Below, one piece after another: positions 1 to 7,466 of a stretch of 64,000 nucleotides of DNA. A program made the position numbers and the translations under genes. Below the pieces are notes generated by a model. The model had not been told where the DNA came from, did not search any database, and worked only from the letters and a program-made list of their open reading frames with translations. The stretch covers positions 310,001 to 374,000 of the forward strand of contig NZ_JAJHNP010000005.1 of the NCBI RefSeq assembly GCF_020819595.1. Reading direction: 5' to 3'. The DNA is from Streptomyces barringtoniae (lineage in GTDB: Bacteria > Actinomycetota > Actinomycetes > Streptomycetales > Streptomycetaceae). Each line of letters opens with the position of its first letter. The stretch's first letter is position 1.

Positions 1-210
1 GCGACCGACTACGCCCTGCGCCCGGTGCTCAGTTCCATGGGCGCCGGGCACATCGTCCAGGGCTGGTTCACGCTGGACAAGGACATCGCGGTGGGCGAGG
101 ACGGCACGCTGACCGTTGCACCGGGTCCGGCCGAGGCCCTCGAACAGGTCGTCGACCAGTTCTCCGAAGCCCTCGGCAGTCGTACGGCGCTGCTGGCGGC
201 CGCCGGATGA
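1..210 (+). CDS. NADPH-dependent FMN reductase, C-terminal end (partial)
   Basis: The window opens inside this gene; frame 1 is open from base 1 to a TGA at 208-210, giving about 69 C-terminal residues. The stretch LRPVLSSMGAGHIVQGWF followed by TLDKDI resembles the C-terminus of SsuE/MsuE-type NAD(P)H:FMN reductases, which supply reduced flavin to two-component monooxygenases such as alkanesulfonate monooxygenase. That fits the TauD-family dioxygenase next door and the remnant of a flavin-dependent monooxygenase near 5150-5245. The flavin-binding N-terminal half lies outside the window, so family membership rests on the tail only. The following 120 bases up to 332 show nothing clear beyond a weak GC-rich hairpin near 269-296. 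Confidence 0.72.
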   Translation, partial: ATDYALRPVLSSMGAGHIVQGWFTLDKDIAVGEDGTLTVAPGPAEALEQVVDQFSEALGSRTALLAAAG

Positions 211-332
211 GCAGCCTGATCGTGACTGCCGACGACGATGAGCGAAAGGCGTGAGCTTCCGTGAGCATGAGCCGGCCGCCGTGTGGCGGAGCTGGCCGGG
301 CACGGCGGCGGCTGCTGCGTCGTTCGGCGATG

Positions 333-1283
333 TCAGGAGGCCACGGCGACACGGTGGTCGGCGGTGAAAGGGCGTCCGGCGACCAGTTCGGACTCGCGTC
401 CGTCCGGTCCGACGGGTATGTCGCCGATCAGAGTCACCCGGTGCAGACGCCGTTCGACGTCCAGGTGGTCCAGATCGCGTGGAGCGAGGTGGGCGGTGGC
501 ACGGTTGTCCCAGAAGGCGACGTGTCCCGGCTCCCAGCGGAAGCGCACCGTGTACTCGGGGCGAGTGATCTCGGCGTACAGCAGGTCGAGGATACGCTTG
601 CTCTCGCCCGCGGTGACGTCGACGATGTGGCTGGTGAAGCCGGGATTGACGAACAGCGCACGCTCCCCGGTCCCCGGGTGCACCCGTACCACGGGGTGGA
701 TCGCCACCAGCAGGTTGTCGTTGATGCGGCGGGCGTACTCGCTGTCGCCGTCCACCCGCCTGCTTCCGCCGTAGCGGTGTTCGGCACGAAGTGTGTCGAC
801 GAAGGCGCGGACGGGGGCGGACAAGCCCTCATACGCGGCAACGAGGTTGGTCCACTGCGTGTCCCCGCCGACCTGCGGGACGGTCTCGGCGCGCAGGATG
901 GAGCCGGCGGGCGGGTTCACGGCGGCGGTGACGTCGGTGTGCCAGCCATCGACATAGCTGTACTGGCGCTTTCGGTACTCGTCACGGAAGTCCTTGCCGT
1001 AGCGCTGCTCGAAGCGGCGCGGGTCGATGGTGAAGATCTCCGGGTGGTCCTCCGGCGGGGCGTCGTCGTGCGGGTGGGCGTAGGTGAGCTCACCGAAGTG
1101 GCGGGCGAAGGTGATCTGGGAGGCATGGTCGAGCCGCTGCCCACGGAAGAAGACGACCTTGTAGCGGTAGAGGGCGTGCTTGATCGTTTCGACGGTGTCG
1201 GTGGACAGCGGCTGGGCGAGGTCGATGCCGTCGATGTCGGCGCCGATGTGACCGGCGACGGGGCGGACGGAGAGCGTGCTCAT
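333..1283 (-). CDS. TauD/TfdA-family Fe(II)/2-oxoglutarate dioxygenase
   Basis: 316-residue protein of the TauD/TfdA family, non-haem iron enzymes that hydroxylate taurine, alkyl sulfates or related substrates and so release sulfite or sulfate. The facial triad is visible: H115 and D117 in GWHTDV, and H265 in WDNRATAHLA, followed by the arginine of RLHRV that binds 2-oxoglutarate. The start at 1283 is preferred over an in-frame ATG at 1307 because AAAGGA lies 10 bases before it while the upstream ATG has no purine-rich site. The N-terminus (VRPVAGHIGADIDGIDL) and C-terminus are complete. The substrate cannot be read from sequence; neighbouring FMN reductase and monooxygenase remnants suggest organosulfur scavenging. 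A decayed paralogue lies on the other strand at 4525-5245. Confidence 0.9.
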   Translation of the reverse strand: MSTLSVRPVAGHIGADIDGIDLAQPLSTDTVETIKHALYRYKVVFFRGQRLDHASQITFARHFGELTYAHPHDDAPPEDHPEIFTIDPRRFEQRYGKDFRDEYRKRQYSYVDGWHTDVTAAVNPPAGSILRAETVPQVGGDTQWTNLVAAYEGLSAPVRAFVDTLRAEHRYGGSRRVDGDSEYARRINDNLLVAIHPVVRVHPGTGERALFVNPGFTSHIVDVTAGESKRILDLLYAEITRPEYTVRFRWEPGHVAFWDNRATAHLAPRDLDHLDVERRLHRVTLIGDIPVGPDGRESELVAGRPFTADHRVAVAS

Positions 1284-1450
1284 GCGGACGGTGTCCTTTC
1301 GGGCCATGTCGGGGTGGGACCACGGCGACGTCAGGGCAGGGGTGGCGTCCCCGCGCCGGTCCCTTGCTCGTACGCGTGGAAGAGACCGGCCTGGCGCTGC
1401 CGCGCAGGGTGTGAAGGAAGAACGCTGTGCCTGTCAGCGCCGCGGCGCGG

Positions 1451-1534
1451 TCACGAGGACGCGCCGTGGCGAAATGCCGCTCGGCGGGTGCAACAGCCCA
1501 GTCCGGCGAAGTGGTGCGCGCTGAAGGCGTTCAC
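1451..1534 (-). CDS. possible Cys-Cys leader peptide upstream of the dioxygenase gene
   Basis: A 27-codon ORF (GTG start at 1534) lies about 170 bases upstream of the dioxygenase gene on the same strand and contains the adjacent cysteines of FAGLGCCTRRAAF. Short Cys-containing upstream ORFs are known before sulfur-metabolism genes in actinobacteria and can act in cysteine-responsive attenuation. No convincing Shine-Dalgarno sequence precedes it and it lacks the RHVDL motif of the better candidate at 4075-4152, so it may be chance. The rest of 1284-1661 shows no other coding signal and should hold the dioxygenase promoter. Confidence 0.22.
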   Translation of the reverse strand: MNAFSAHHFAGLGCCTRRAAFRHGASS

Positions 1535-1661
1535 GGGGTGCCGGTCTGCGGCTGCCCGGATCGTGGCCTCGTGCTGCGCGTCCATGGAAGGAGTCTGCGG
1601 CCCGCGCGACCGTGCGGACAATGGTTTGTGGCAGCACGGAAGAAACCCCGCCTTGTTCCGC

Positions 1662-2846
1662 TCACCGAGCGCTGCCGGAGGTGCGCAGTCCTAGCGGGTC
1701 CTGGTAGACGGCGGCGAGCACCGGCGCGGTCGCAGCCACCGCGAGCGTGTCGGTGCCGAAGGAGCCGGTCCGCACCAGATCGCCGGCGCCACCCAGTTCG
1801 CTGCTCAACTCGGGCAGCAGCTGGGGCAGATGGAGGGTGACGGCCTCGGTCAGGACCAGAACGTCCGGACTGATCATGTCCAGCATCGGCCGTACGGCGC
1901 GCGCGACCATCCGGAGCCTGGAGCGGCACAGTTCCACAGCGCGTTCGTCCCCCTCCCGCGCGGCCCGCAGCAGCAGGCGCAGGTCGGCGTGGGCGGTGAC
2001 ACCACCGGCGGCAGCGCGCTCGGCGATGGTGCGATCGGCCACGGTGACCTGGAGGCAGCCGGTGCGACCGCACGGGCACGGCGTGGTCGACCCCGGAACG
2101 GGCAGGTGGGCTACGCCGCCGGCGCCGTATCGACGACCGTGCAGCAGGGCGCCGCCCGTGGCGATCGCCGCGTCCACGGCGTTGCCCACGAAGAGGTGCA
2201 GCAGGTCTCCACTGCCCACCGTACCGAACAACAGTTCCGCGTGGGTCAACGCCCGGGCGTGGCTCTCCACATGGACAGGCAGCCGGACCACCGGCTGCAG
2301 CACGCGCCGCAGCGGGACGTCGCGCCAGCCGAGGGCCGCGTTTTCGACGAGGACTCCCGCGTCCACATCCACCCAGCCGCCTGTGACCACGCCGAGTCCG
2401 AGTACGGAGCGCCCCTTCGCGTACCGGCGCAGGAACCCCGGCAACCGTGCGGCGACATCGTGGAGCACCGCGCCGGGGTGAGACTGCCTGGGCACACGCT
2501 CACGAGCGATGACGCGCCCGCGTAGATCAGCGAGGGAGAAGGTGAGCCGTGGCACGGCGATGTGCACGCCGGCCGCGACGTGGTGGGAGGTGTCGATGTC
2601 GAGCGGGATGCGGGGGCGTCCGGGCCGGGGCCGCTGCTCGTGTTCCGGCGGTTGCCAGACCAGTCCCAACGCGAGGAGTTCGGCCGTGTGCCGCGAAACG
2701 GCAGCCCCACTCAGCCCCGCCTCCCGAATGATCGCGGTACGAGCCAGCGGCCCCCGGTGCAGTACGGCGCGCAGCACGGCGGCCGCATTGTCGGGCCGGT
2801 CGGGGACAGGACGTCGGCCCGGCATCGCGATGAGCGTTGGCAGCAT
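1662..2846 (-). CDS. ROK-family transcriptional regulator
   Basis: 394-residue ROK protein (repressor, ORF, kinase). An N-terminal winged helix-turn-helix (NAAAVLRAVLHRGPLARTAI onward, ending SGAAVSRHTAELLALGLV) precedes the sugar-kinase-like ROK domain, whose zinc-binding cysteine motif CPCGRTGCLQ is intact. This makes it a sugar-type regulator rather than a glucokinase. The start at 2846 is chosen because AGAGGA sits 7 bases upstream; an in-frame ATG at 2876 would add ten residues. It runs in the same direction as the dioxygenase gene, about 380 bases upstream of it, so it need not be cotranscribed. The ligand is unknown. The 283 bases to the next gene (2847-3129) should contain its promoter; no clear operator was seen. 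Confidence 0.88.
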   Translation of the reverse strand: MLPTLIAMPGRRPVPDRPDNAAAVLRAVLHRGPLARTAIIREAGLSGAAVSRHTAELLALGLVWQPPEHEQRPRPGRPRIPLDIDTSHHVAAGVHIAVPRLTFSLADLRGRVIARERVPRQSHPGAVLHDVAARLPGFLRRYAKGRSVLGLGVVTGGWVDVDAGVLVENAALGWRDVPLRRVLQPVVRLPVHVESHARALTHAELLFGTVGSGDLLHLFVGNAVDAAIATGGALLHGRRYGAGGVAHLPVPGSTTPCPCGRTGCLQVTVADRTIAERAAAGGVTAHADLRLLLRAAREGDERAVELCRSRLRMVARAVRPMLDMISPDVLVLTEAVTLHLPQLLPELSSELGGAGDLVRTGSFGTDTLAVAATAPVLAAVYQDPLGLRTSGSAR

Positions 2847-3129
2847 CGGTGATCCTCTGTCCGGATTCGGCCGCATGGCGGCATACCTTGCCCTCTGCGC
2901 GGAGGGCTACCGGCCGTGGAGACAGTTCACCGTCGTCATGGGCCGATGCTGACAAGCACCACGGAACTGGTCAATGGGCCGGCGTTACGGGGGCATGGCG
3001 GTTCTGCGAAGCGAGCGTCCGGCCCCCGGGTGACAATTCGACGCCGCCAGCCCCGCACGGACCGCCACCGGTGTGCCGACCGTCAGGGACCGTCGGTACA
3101 CCCGCTTCGCGGGCGGCCCGGAGGGGCGG

Positions 3130-3951
3130 TCACGTGAGACCCGGCTTGCGGGCCAGTCGGTAGGCGTAGCCGACGGTTTCGGTGAGGCGGTCGTCGGCTG
3201 CATGGGAGCCGAGTTCGGCGGCGAGGTCGGCGTCGAACTCGGCGGCGTGCTCCGCGAGTACCGGCGGCGGCAGGAACGATGTCGAGCGGATGTACCCGGC
3301 GAGTTCACGGATCGTCCAGTGGTGTTCGACGGAGAACTCGTGGAGTCCGGCGGGCTCGAACCCGGCACGGGACAGGACGTCGTGGTCAGGGTCCTGCTTC
3401 CTTGCCTGGTCCCAGCCGGCGGGCACGCGGCCGGACGCGTCGAGGGCGTTCTGCCATCTGCGCAGCAGGCCGTCGAGCGCCCGCTGCCAGTCCCGAGGAC
3501 CTGTCCAGGGGCTGGTCGACCAGCACAGTGCGAGGCAGCCGCCGGGCTTGAGCCAGCCGTGGGCGCGCTGGGCGACCAGGGCGCGGGGGAGCCGGTGGAA
3601 GGCATTGCCGATGACGATCAACTCGAAGCCGCCCGGCTCGGCATGGAGGTCCTCGGCGCCGATGGTGACCGTCCTGATGTGGGCTGCGCCGGAGGCTTTC
3701 GCTTTGGCGCGGACCACCTCGGTCATGCCCGGTTCGGCGTCCGCGGACCATACTTCAGCGAATCGGTTCCGCAGGGGGAAGGTGAGCTGGCCGGTGCCGC
3801 ATGCCAGGTCGAGCAGGCGTCCCTGCCCAGACGGTGCTGCCCGGCGTGCGAGATCGGCGATCATCGTGTCGGGGTAGGGGAGGCGGAACCGGTCGTAGTA
3901 CTCGGCGGTGCCTCGGTAGAGGCCGGGCTCGAACCTGATCTCACTGGCCAT
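3130..3951 (-). CDS. class I SAM-dependent methyltransferase
   Basis: 273-residue methyltransferase with the Rossmann-fold SAM-binding motif I LLDLACGTGQLTFPL near residue 45 and the later acidic strand LIVIGNAFH. Upstream in-frame sequence to 4269 has no family resemblance, and the ATG at 3951 is preceded by GGTGA, so translation very likely starts there. The N-terminal FEPGLYRGTAEYYDRFR is typical of small-molecule methyltransferases of this fold. The substrate is unknown. The gene is divergent from the leader peptide and tauD pseudogene at 4075-5245 and has no obvious functional tie to them. Confidence 0.85.
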   Translation of the reverse strand: MASEIRFEPGLYRGTAEYYDRFRLPYPDTMIADLARRAAPSGQGRLLDLACGTGQLTFPLRNRFAEVWSADAEPGMTEVVRAKAKASGAAHIRTVTIGAEDLHAEPGGFELIVIGNAFHRLPRALVAQRAHGWLKPGGCLALCWSTSPWTGPRDWQRALDGLLRRWQNALDASGRVPAGWDQARKQDPDHDVLSRAGFEPAGLHEFSVEHHWTIRELAGYIRSTSFLPPPVLAEHAAEFDADLAAELGSHAADDRLTETVGYAYRLARKPGLT

Positions 3952-4074
3952 GCGATCACCATGGCACAGGGCGGCTGGGCTCCCGGACACGCAAGGGCTG
4001 TCCGTGTCCGCCATGCAAGACCCGTCCGGGAAGTTCTTGACCGGCGCGACGGGCCTCTGCTGAACTCCGGTCCC

Positions 4075-4152
4075 GTGAACCAGCGCGCGGACCTCACTCG
4101 GCGGCGCCACATCGATCTGGCGCACGTCTCCAGCGCGTTCTGTTGTCGCTGA
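4075..4152 (+). CDS. RHVDL-type leader peptide of a sulfur-metabolism locus
   Basis: A 25-codon ORF (GTG at 4075, TGA at 4150-4152) encodes a basic peptide ending RRRHIDLAHVSSAFCCR. The pattern RRH-(V/I)-D-L-x-x-V-(A/S)-S-A-x-C at the extreme C-terminus is the signature of short leader peptides found before sulfur-assimilation and sulfonate genes in Streptomyces and relatives, where the terminal Cys codons plausibly sense cysteinyl-tRNA. It lies about 370 bases upstream of the tauD-like pseudogene on the same strand. The Shine-Dalgarno site is weak, so the call rests on the motif. Its original target may be the decayed gene or a deleted one. The rest of 3952-4524 shows no further gene. Confidence 0.6.
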   Translation: MNQRADLTRRRHIDLAHVSSAFCCR

Positions 4153-4524
4153 GCCGGCACGTCGGCATACGGTGCTCTGCCAGACCTCCGTCTCCACCTT
4201 GTGAAGGTCTCCTTCTCCAGTTCTTCCCCACGTCTCGGCTCTCCGGTGCGAGCAGGCCGATACCGTCATCGAGGATCGGATGATCGGCCGGCCGGACTTC
4301 AGAGCTGTGACGCGACGTGCCGGTGAGTCAGCTGGGGCGGTACCGGCCCACGGGTCGCCATACCTGCATCAGACGCCCTCGGCGCCGTCGTTCCGTCCCT
4401 CCCGCATCGCGTCCTGACGACCACCGAATGCCTGGTGGGCCGGCCCCGCGAGTCGCCCCTTCACCTCAGCTCTTCGCCCCTCAGCACCCTGTGGTGCGCC
4501 TGCCTCCTCGGGAAGGACATCCGC

Positions 4525-5245
4525 ATGCCTCCCTCCATCCGCAAGCTGACCAGCCGTATCGGCGCGGTCGTCGAGGGCGTCGACCTCACCGCAGCGGCCG
4601 ACCCCTCGACCTTTACGACTCTCCGTCAAGCCCTCAACGAACACAAGGCCATCGTGTTCGACCAGGTGAACCTCGACAACGCCGGTCAGGAGCGCGTGGC
4701 CGCATGGTTCGGCGAACTCACCACCGCTCACCCGAACGTGCCGGCCGCCGACGGTACGAGGAACGTGCTCGCCGTCGACAGCGAGACGTCCAAGGCCAAC
4801 GAGTGGCACACGGACGTCACCTTCGTGGTCAACCCGCCGCAGGTCACCACCCTCCGGTCCCTCGCGGTCCCGCCGTACGGCGGCGCGACGCTCATCGCGA
4901 ACGCGGCCGTCGCCTACCGCGACCTGCCCGAACCCTTGCGCGCCCTCGCGGACTCCTTGCGCGTCGTGCACACCGACCAGTACGACTACGCCCGTCCCTC
5001 CGCCACGACGGCGGTGCGACAGGAGTACGACCGGGTGTTCGTCTCGACGCGTACGAGGCCGAGCACTCGTCCGTGCGGGTGCATCCGCTGACCGGCGAAC
5101 GCGGTCTGCTCATCGGAGGGTTCGCCCAGCGGATCGCCGGACCCCCCATCCTGCGCGCAGGGGGCTGTTCCGCGAGGAGTACGAGGGCACGACCCTGCGC
5201 GAGCACTACGGGTTCCCGGTACCGGCGAACCAGTTCCACGACTGA
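4525..5245 (+). pseudogene. decayed TauD-family dioxygenase fused to the tail of an LLM flavin monooxygenase
   Basis: The ATG at 4525 has GGAAGGA 7 bases upstream and opens a normal TauD-like N-terminus (KLTSRIGAVVEGVDL) with the metal motif EWHTDV. Near 5047-5050 one base appears lost: the frame-1 reading EYDRVFVST should continue as AYEAEHSSVRVHPLTGERG, which is in frame 3. After GGFAQRIAG (about 5140) the dioxygenase stops without its third metal ligand. A third frame then reads RRGLFREEYEGTTLREHYG and ends at TGA 5243-5245, which matches the C-terminus typical of NtaA/DmoA-type luciferase-like monooxygenases. A deletion thus seems to have joined two neighbouring genes. Neither product can be active. 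An orphan AAAGGAGG at 5273-5280 with no start codon behind it may be a leftover of another lost gene. Confidence 0.85.
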
Positions 5246-5246
5246 C

Positions 5247-5262
5247 CCGCGCGTTAGCGCGG
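5247..5262. terminator. short hairpin after the pseudogene
   Basis: CCGCGC, loop GTTA, GCGCGG: a perfect 6-bp stem starting two bases after the stop of the monooxygenase remnant. It could be a weak terminator; no T-run follows. Confidence 0.3.
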
Positions 5263-5347
5263 TGACCGCGGGAAAGGAGGATCGGCGGCGCACCTGGGCA
5301 CTTCTCGGCGAGCCGGATCATCCGAATTGCGCTGTATTCCGGACTGT

Positions 5348-5542
5348 GTGCTACGGCAACATGTCGACCTCGTGGCGTCGCCAGGCAAAACCTGGTGCCG
5401 CGGCAAAGTACGGACCAAGCTGACGTGTACATCTCCATGCCTTCCTCCCGTACCCGCAGAAAGCTTCGCCGCGCATGTATTCGACCTGTCTCTCCGCTGC
5501 TCCCGAGGCACACATCTCGTGTGTGGTGAGGAGGTGCCGCGC
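5348..5542 (+). promoter_or_regulatory. 5' region of the peptide-type ABC operon with degenerate leader-like ORFs
   Basis: Upstream of the first permease, the frame beginning GTG at 5348 reads LRQHVDLVASPGKTWC, resembling the RHVDL-x-x-VASA-C leader motif seen at 4075-4152 but open into the permease frame, so it would be a degenerate copy. A second ORF, ATG 5475 to TGA 5556-5558, has four cysteines in 27 codons and overlaps the permease start by 16 bases. Neither has a strong ribosome site. The two together suggest that this operon was, or is, under the same sulfur-linked control as the locus before it. This is inference from motifs only. Confidence 0.3.
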
Positions 5543-6526
5543 GTGGTGCGCTATGTGACACGCAAGGCGCTCGGCTGGCTTTCGATGATCGTGGTCGCGA
5601 CCAACGCAACCTACTTCCTCGCCAGTTGGTTCCTGGATCCGCGGTCGAACTTCAAGGAACTGCGGCCCGTCCGCAGCGAGGCACAGATCGACCGGGCCCT
5701 CGCGCCGTACAACCTGGACCCCGGGGTGCCGTTGGTGCACCGCTGGTGGGACTGGCTGACCTCGGTGGCCCTGCGCTTCGACTGGGGAAAGTCCCCCACC
5801 GGCGTCTCCGTCAACGGCGAAGTGGGCTACCGGGCGCTGGTCAGCGCGGAGTTGGTCGTCATCGCGACCGTGCTGTCTGTCGTACTCGGCGTCGCGCTCG
5901 GCGTCTACACCGCCGCACGGCAGTACGGCTGGGCCGACCGGGTGTCGCAGGCGGTGTCCATCGTGGTGTTCAACATCCCCGCGTCCGTCGCCGCCCTCGC
6001 CGTGGTCTTCGTCGCCATCTGGCTGAACCAGCACGCCGGGCTGCACTTCCTCTACGTCGCCGGGGAGAACTCGCCGGGCGTCGAAGGACTGCTCCCCACG
6101 ATCGGTGACCGCCTCCTGCACCTGATCCTGCCGACCCTGACGCTCACGTTGATGGGTTATGTCGGCTACCACTTGACGCAGCGTTCGCTGCTGCTCGACA
6201 CGCTCCACGCCGACTTCGTGCGAACCGCCCAGGCCACCGGGCTCACACGTAGTCAGGCCATCCGCAGACACGCCCTGAGGGCCGCGCTCATCCCGACGGC
6301 GGCATCCGTGGCGTTCAGCGTCCCGGCCGTCTTCACCGGTGCCGTCATCACGGAGACGATCTTCGGCTGGAACGGCATGGGCCGCTACTTCATCCAGACC
6401 ATCAGCAAGAACGACGTACACGGCGCGGTCGCGACGGCTGCCTTCGCCGCGGCCCTGACCGCGATCGGTGCGATCCTCGCGGACATCGCCACGGTCTTCC
6501 TCGACCCGAGAGTGCGGGTGAGCTGA
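5543..6526 (+). CDS. peptide/nickel-type ABC transporter permease (DppB/OppB family)
   Basis: 327-residue inner-membrane permease of the binding-protein-dependent Opp/Dpp class. It shows an N-terminal membrane segment (ALGWLSMIVVATNATYFLAS), a periplasmic-side loop, then five further hydrophobic helices, with the ATPase-coupling EAA-like loop around DFVRTAQATGLTRSQAIRRH and the family hallmark GAVITETIFGWNGMG. The open frame runs far upstream, but the GTG at 5543 is chosen because GAGGAGG ends 8 bases before it and homologous DppB proteins begin with a similar basic stretch followed by the first helix. It heads a four-gene operon with the second permease one base after its stop. Confidence 0.93.
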   Translation: MVRYVTRKALGWLSMIVVATNATYFLASWFLDPRSNFKELRPVRSEAQIDRALAPYNLDPGVPLVHRWWDWLTSVALRFDWGKSPTGVSVNGEVGYRALVSAELVVIATVLSVVLGVALGVYTAARQYGWADRVSQAVSIVVFNIPASVAALAVVFVAIWLNQHAGLHFLYVAGENSPGVEGLLPTIGDRLLHLILPTLTLTLMGYVGYHLTQRSLLLDTLHADFVRTAQATGLTRSQAIRRHALRAALIPTAASVAFSVPAVFTGAVITETIFGWNGMGRYFIQTISKNDVHGAVATAAFAAALTAIGAILADIATVFLDPRVRVS

Positions 6527-6527
6527 C

Positions 6528-7466
6528 GTGACCACCGACGCGCCTGCCCGTCCGACCGCGGAGCAGACTCCGGAAGCGGCGGCCACCGCGCGGAAGTACT
6601 CGAACCTCGGTCTCGGCCGGCTCTATCTGCGGCGCTTCCAGCGCAACCGCCTCGGCGTCGTCGGCGTGGTGATCTTCGTGCTGCTGGTGCTGTTCGCAGC
6701 CTTCGGCGGTCGATTCACCTCCTACGCGTACACCGACGCCGACTTCACCGCACTCACCCAGCCTCCGAGCAGCCTTCACTGGTTCGGCACCAACCAGGGT
6801 GGCAACGACATCTACGCCTGTGCCGTGCACGGGCTCCAGCGCTCCTTGGTGATCGCCGTGAGCGTGTCGGCACTGACGATCGTCCTGGCCGCGATCATCG
6901 GCACCGGCGCCGCGTACTTCGGGGGCCGGGTCGAGCGGGTGACCCTCGCCGTCATCCACTTCCTCCTGATCGTCCCCTCGTTCCTCATCCTCGCTCTGGT
7001 CTCCCACCGGCTGGCCGGCGACTGGCGCGTCCTCATCATCGTGCTGACCGTGTTCGGCTGGATGTCCACCGCGAGGGTGATCTGGTCCGTATCGACCTCA
7101 CTGCGCGAACGGGACTATGTGAAGGCGGCCGAGTTCATGGGAGTCGGTCCACTGCGGATCATCTTCCGCCACATCATCCCCAACCTCGGCTCCCTGCTGA
7201 TCGTCAATCTGACCCTCGGCGTCGTGGCGACGGTGCTCAGCGAAACCGCCCTTTCGTTCCTCGGGTTCGGCGTCCAGACCCCGGACGTCTCTCTCGGCAC
7301 GATGCTCGCGGACGGCGCGAGCACCGTCACGAGCGCCCCCTGGCTCTTCGCCTTTCCCGCCGGGCTGGTCGTTCTGCTCACCGTGTCGATGACCTTCATC
7401 GGCGACGGCTTGCGCGACGCCCTCGACCCCACGTCGGTGACCGGCTCGGCGGGAGGCCGCCGATGA
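6528..7466 (+). CDS. peptide/nickel-type ABC transporter permease (DppC/OppC family)
   Basis: 312-residue second permease of the Opp/Dpp importer. After a cytoplasmic N-terminus the basic segment LYLRRFQRNRLGVVGVVIF enters the first helix, and the coupling loop RERDYVKAAEFMGVGPLRII is intact. The C-terminal SFLGFGVQTPDVSLGTML is typical of DppC. It begins with GTG one base after the stop of the first permease, with GGGTGA upstream, and its last four bases overlap the ATG of the ATPase gene, so the genes are translationally coupled. Confidence 0.93.
   Translation: MTTDAPARPTAEQTPEAAATARKYSNLGLGRLYLRRFQRNRLGVVGVVIFVLLVLFAAFGGRFTSYAYTDADFTALTQPPSSLHWFGTNQGGNDIYACAVHGLQRSLVIAVSVSALTIVLAAIIGTGAAYFGGRVERVTLAVIHFLLIVPSFLILALVSHRLAGDWRVLIIVLTVFGWMSTARVIWSVSTSLRERDYVKAAEFMGVGPLRIIFRHIIPNLGSLLIVNLTLGVVATVLSETALSFLGFGVQTPDVSLGTMLADGASTVTSAPWLFAFPAGLVVLLTVSMTFIGDGLRDALDPTSVTGSAGGRR

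Noticed and set aside
269..296. GC-rich imperfect hairpin between the FMN reductase and dioxygenase genes.
   Set aside because: Interrupted stem; not distinguishable from background in such GC-rich DNA.
5273..5280. AAAGGAGG as the ribosome site of a small gene.
   Set aside because: No start codon lies at a workable distance; probably a leftover from a deleted gene.
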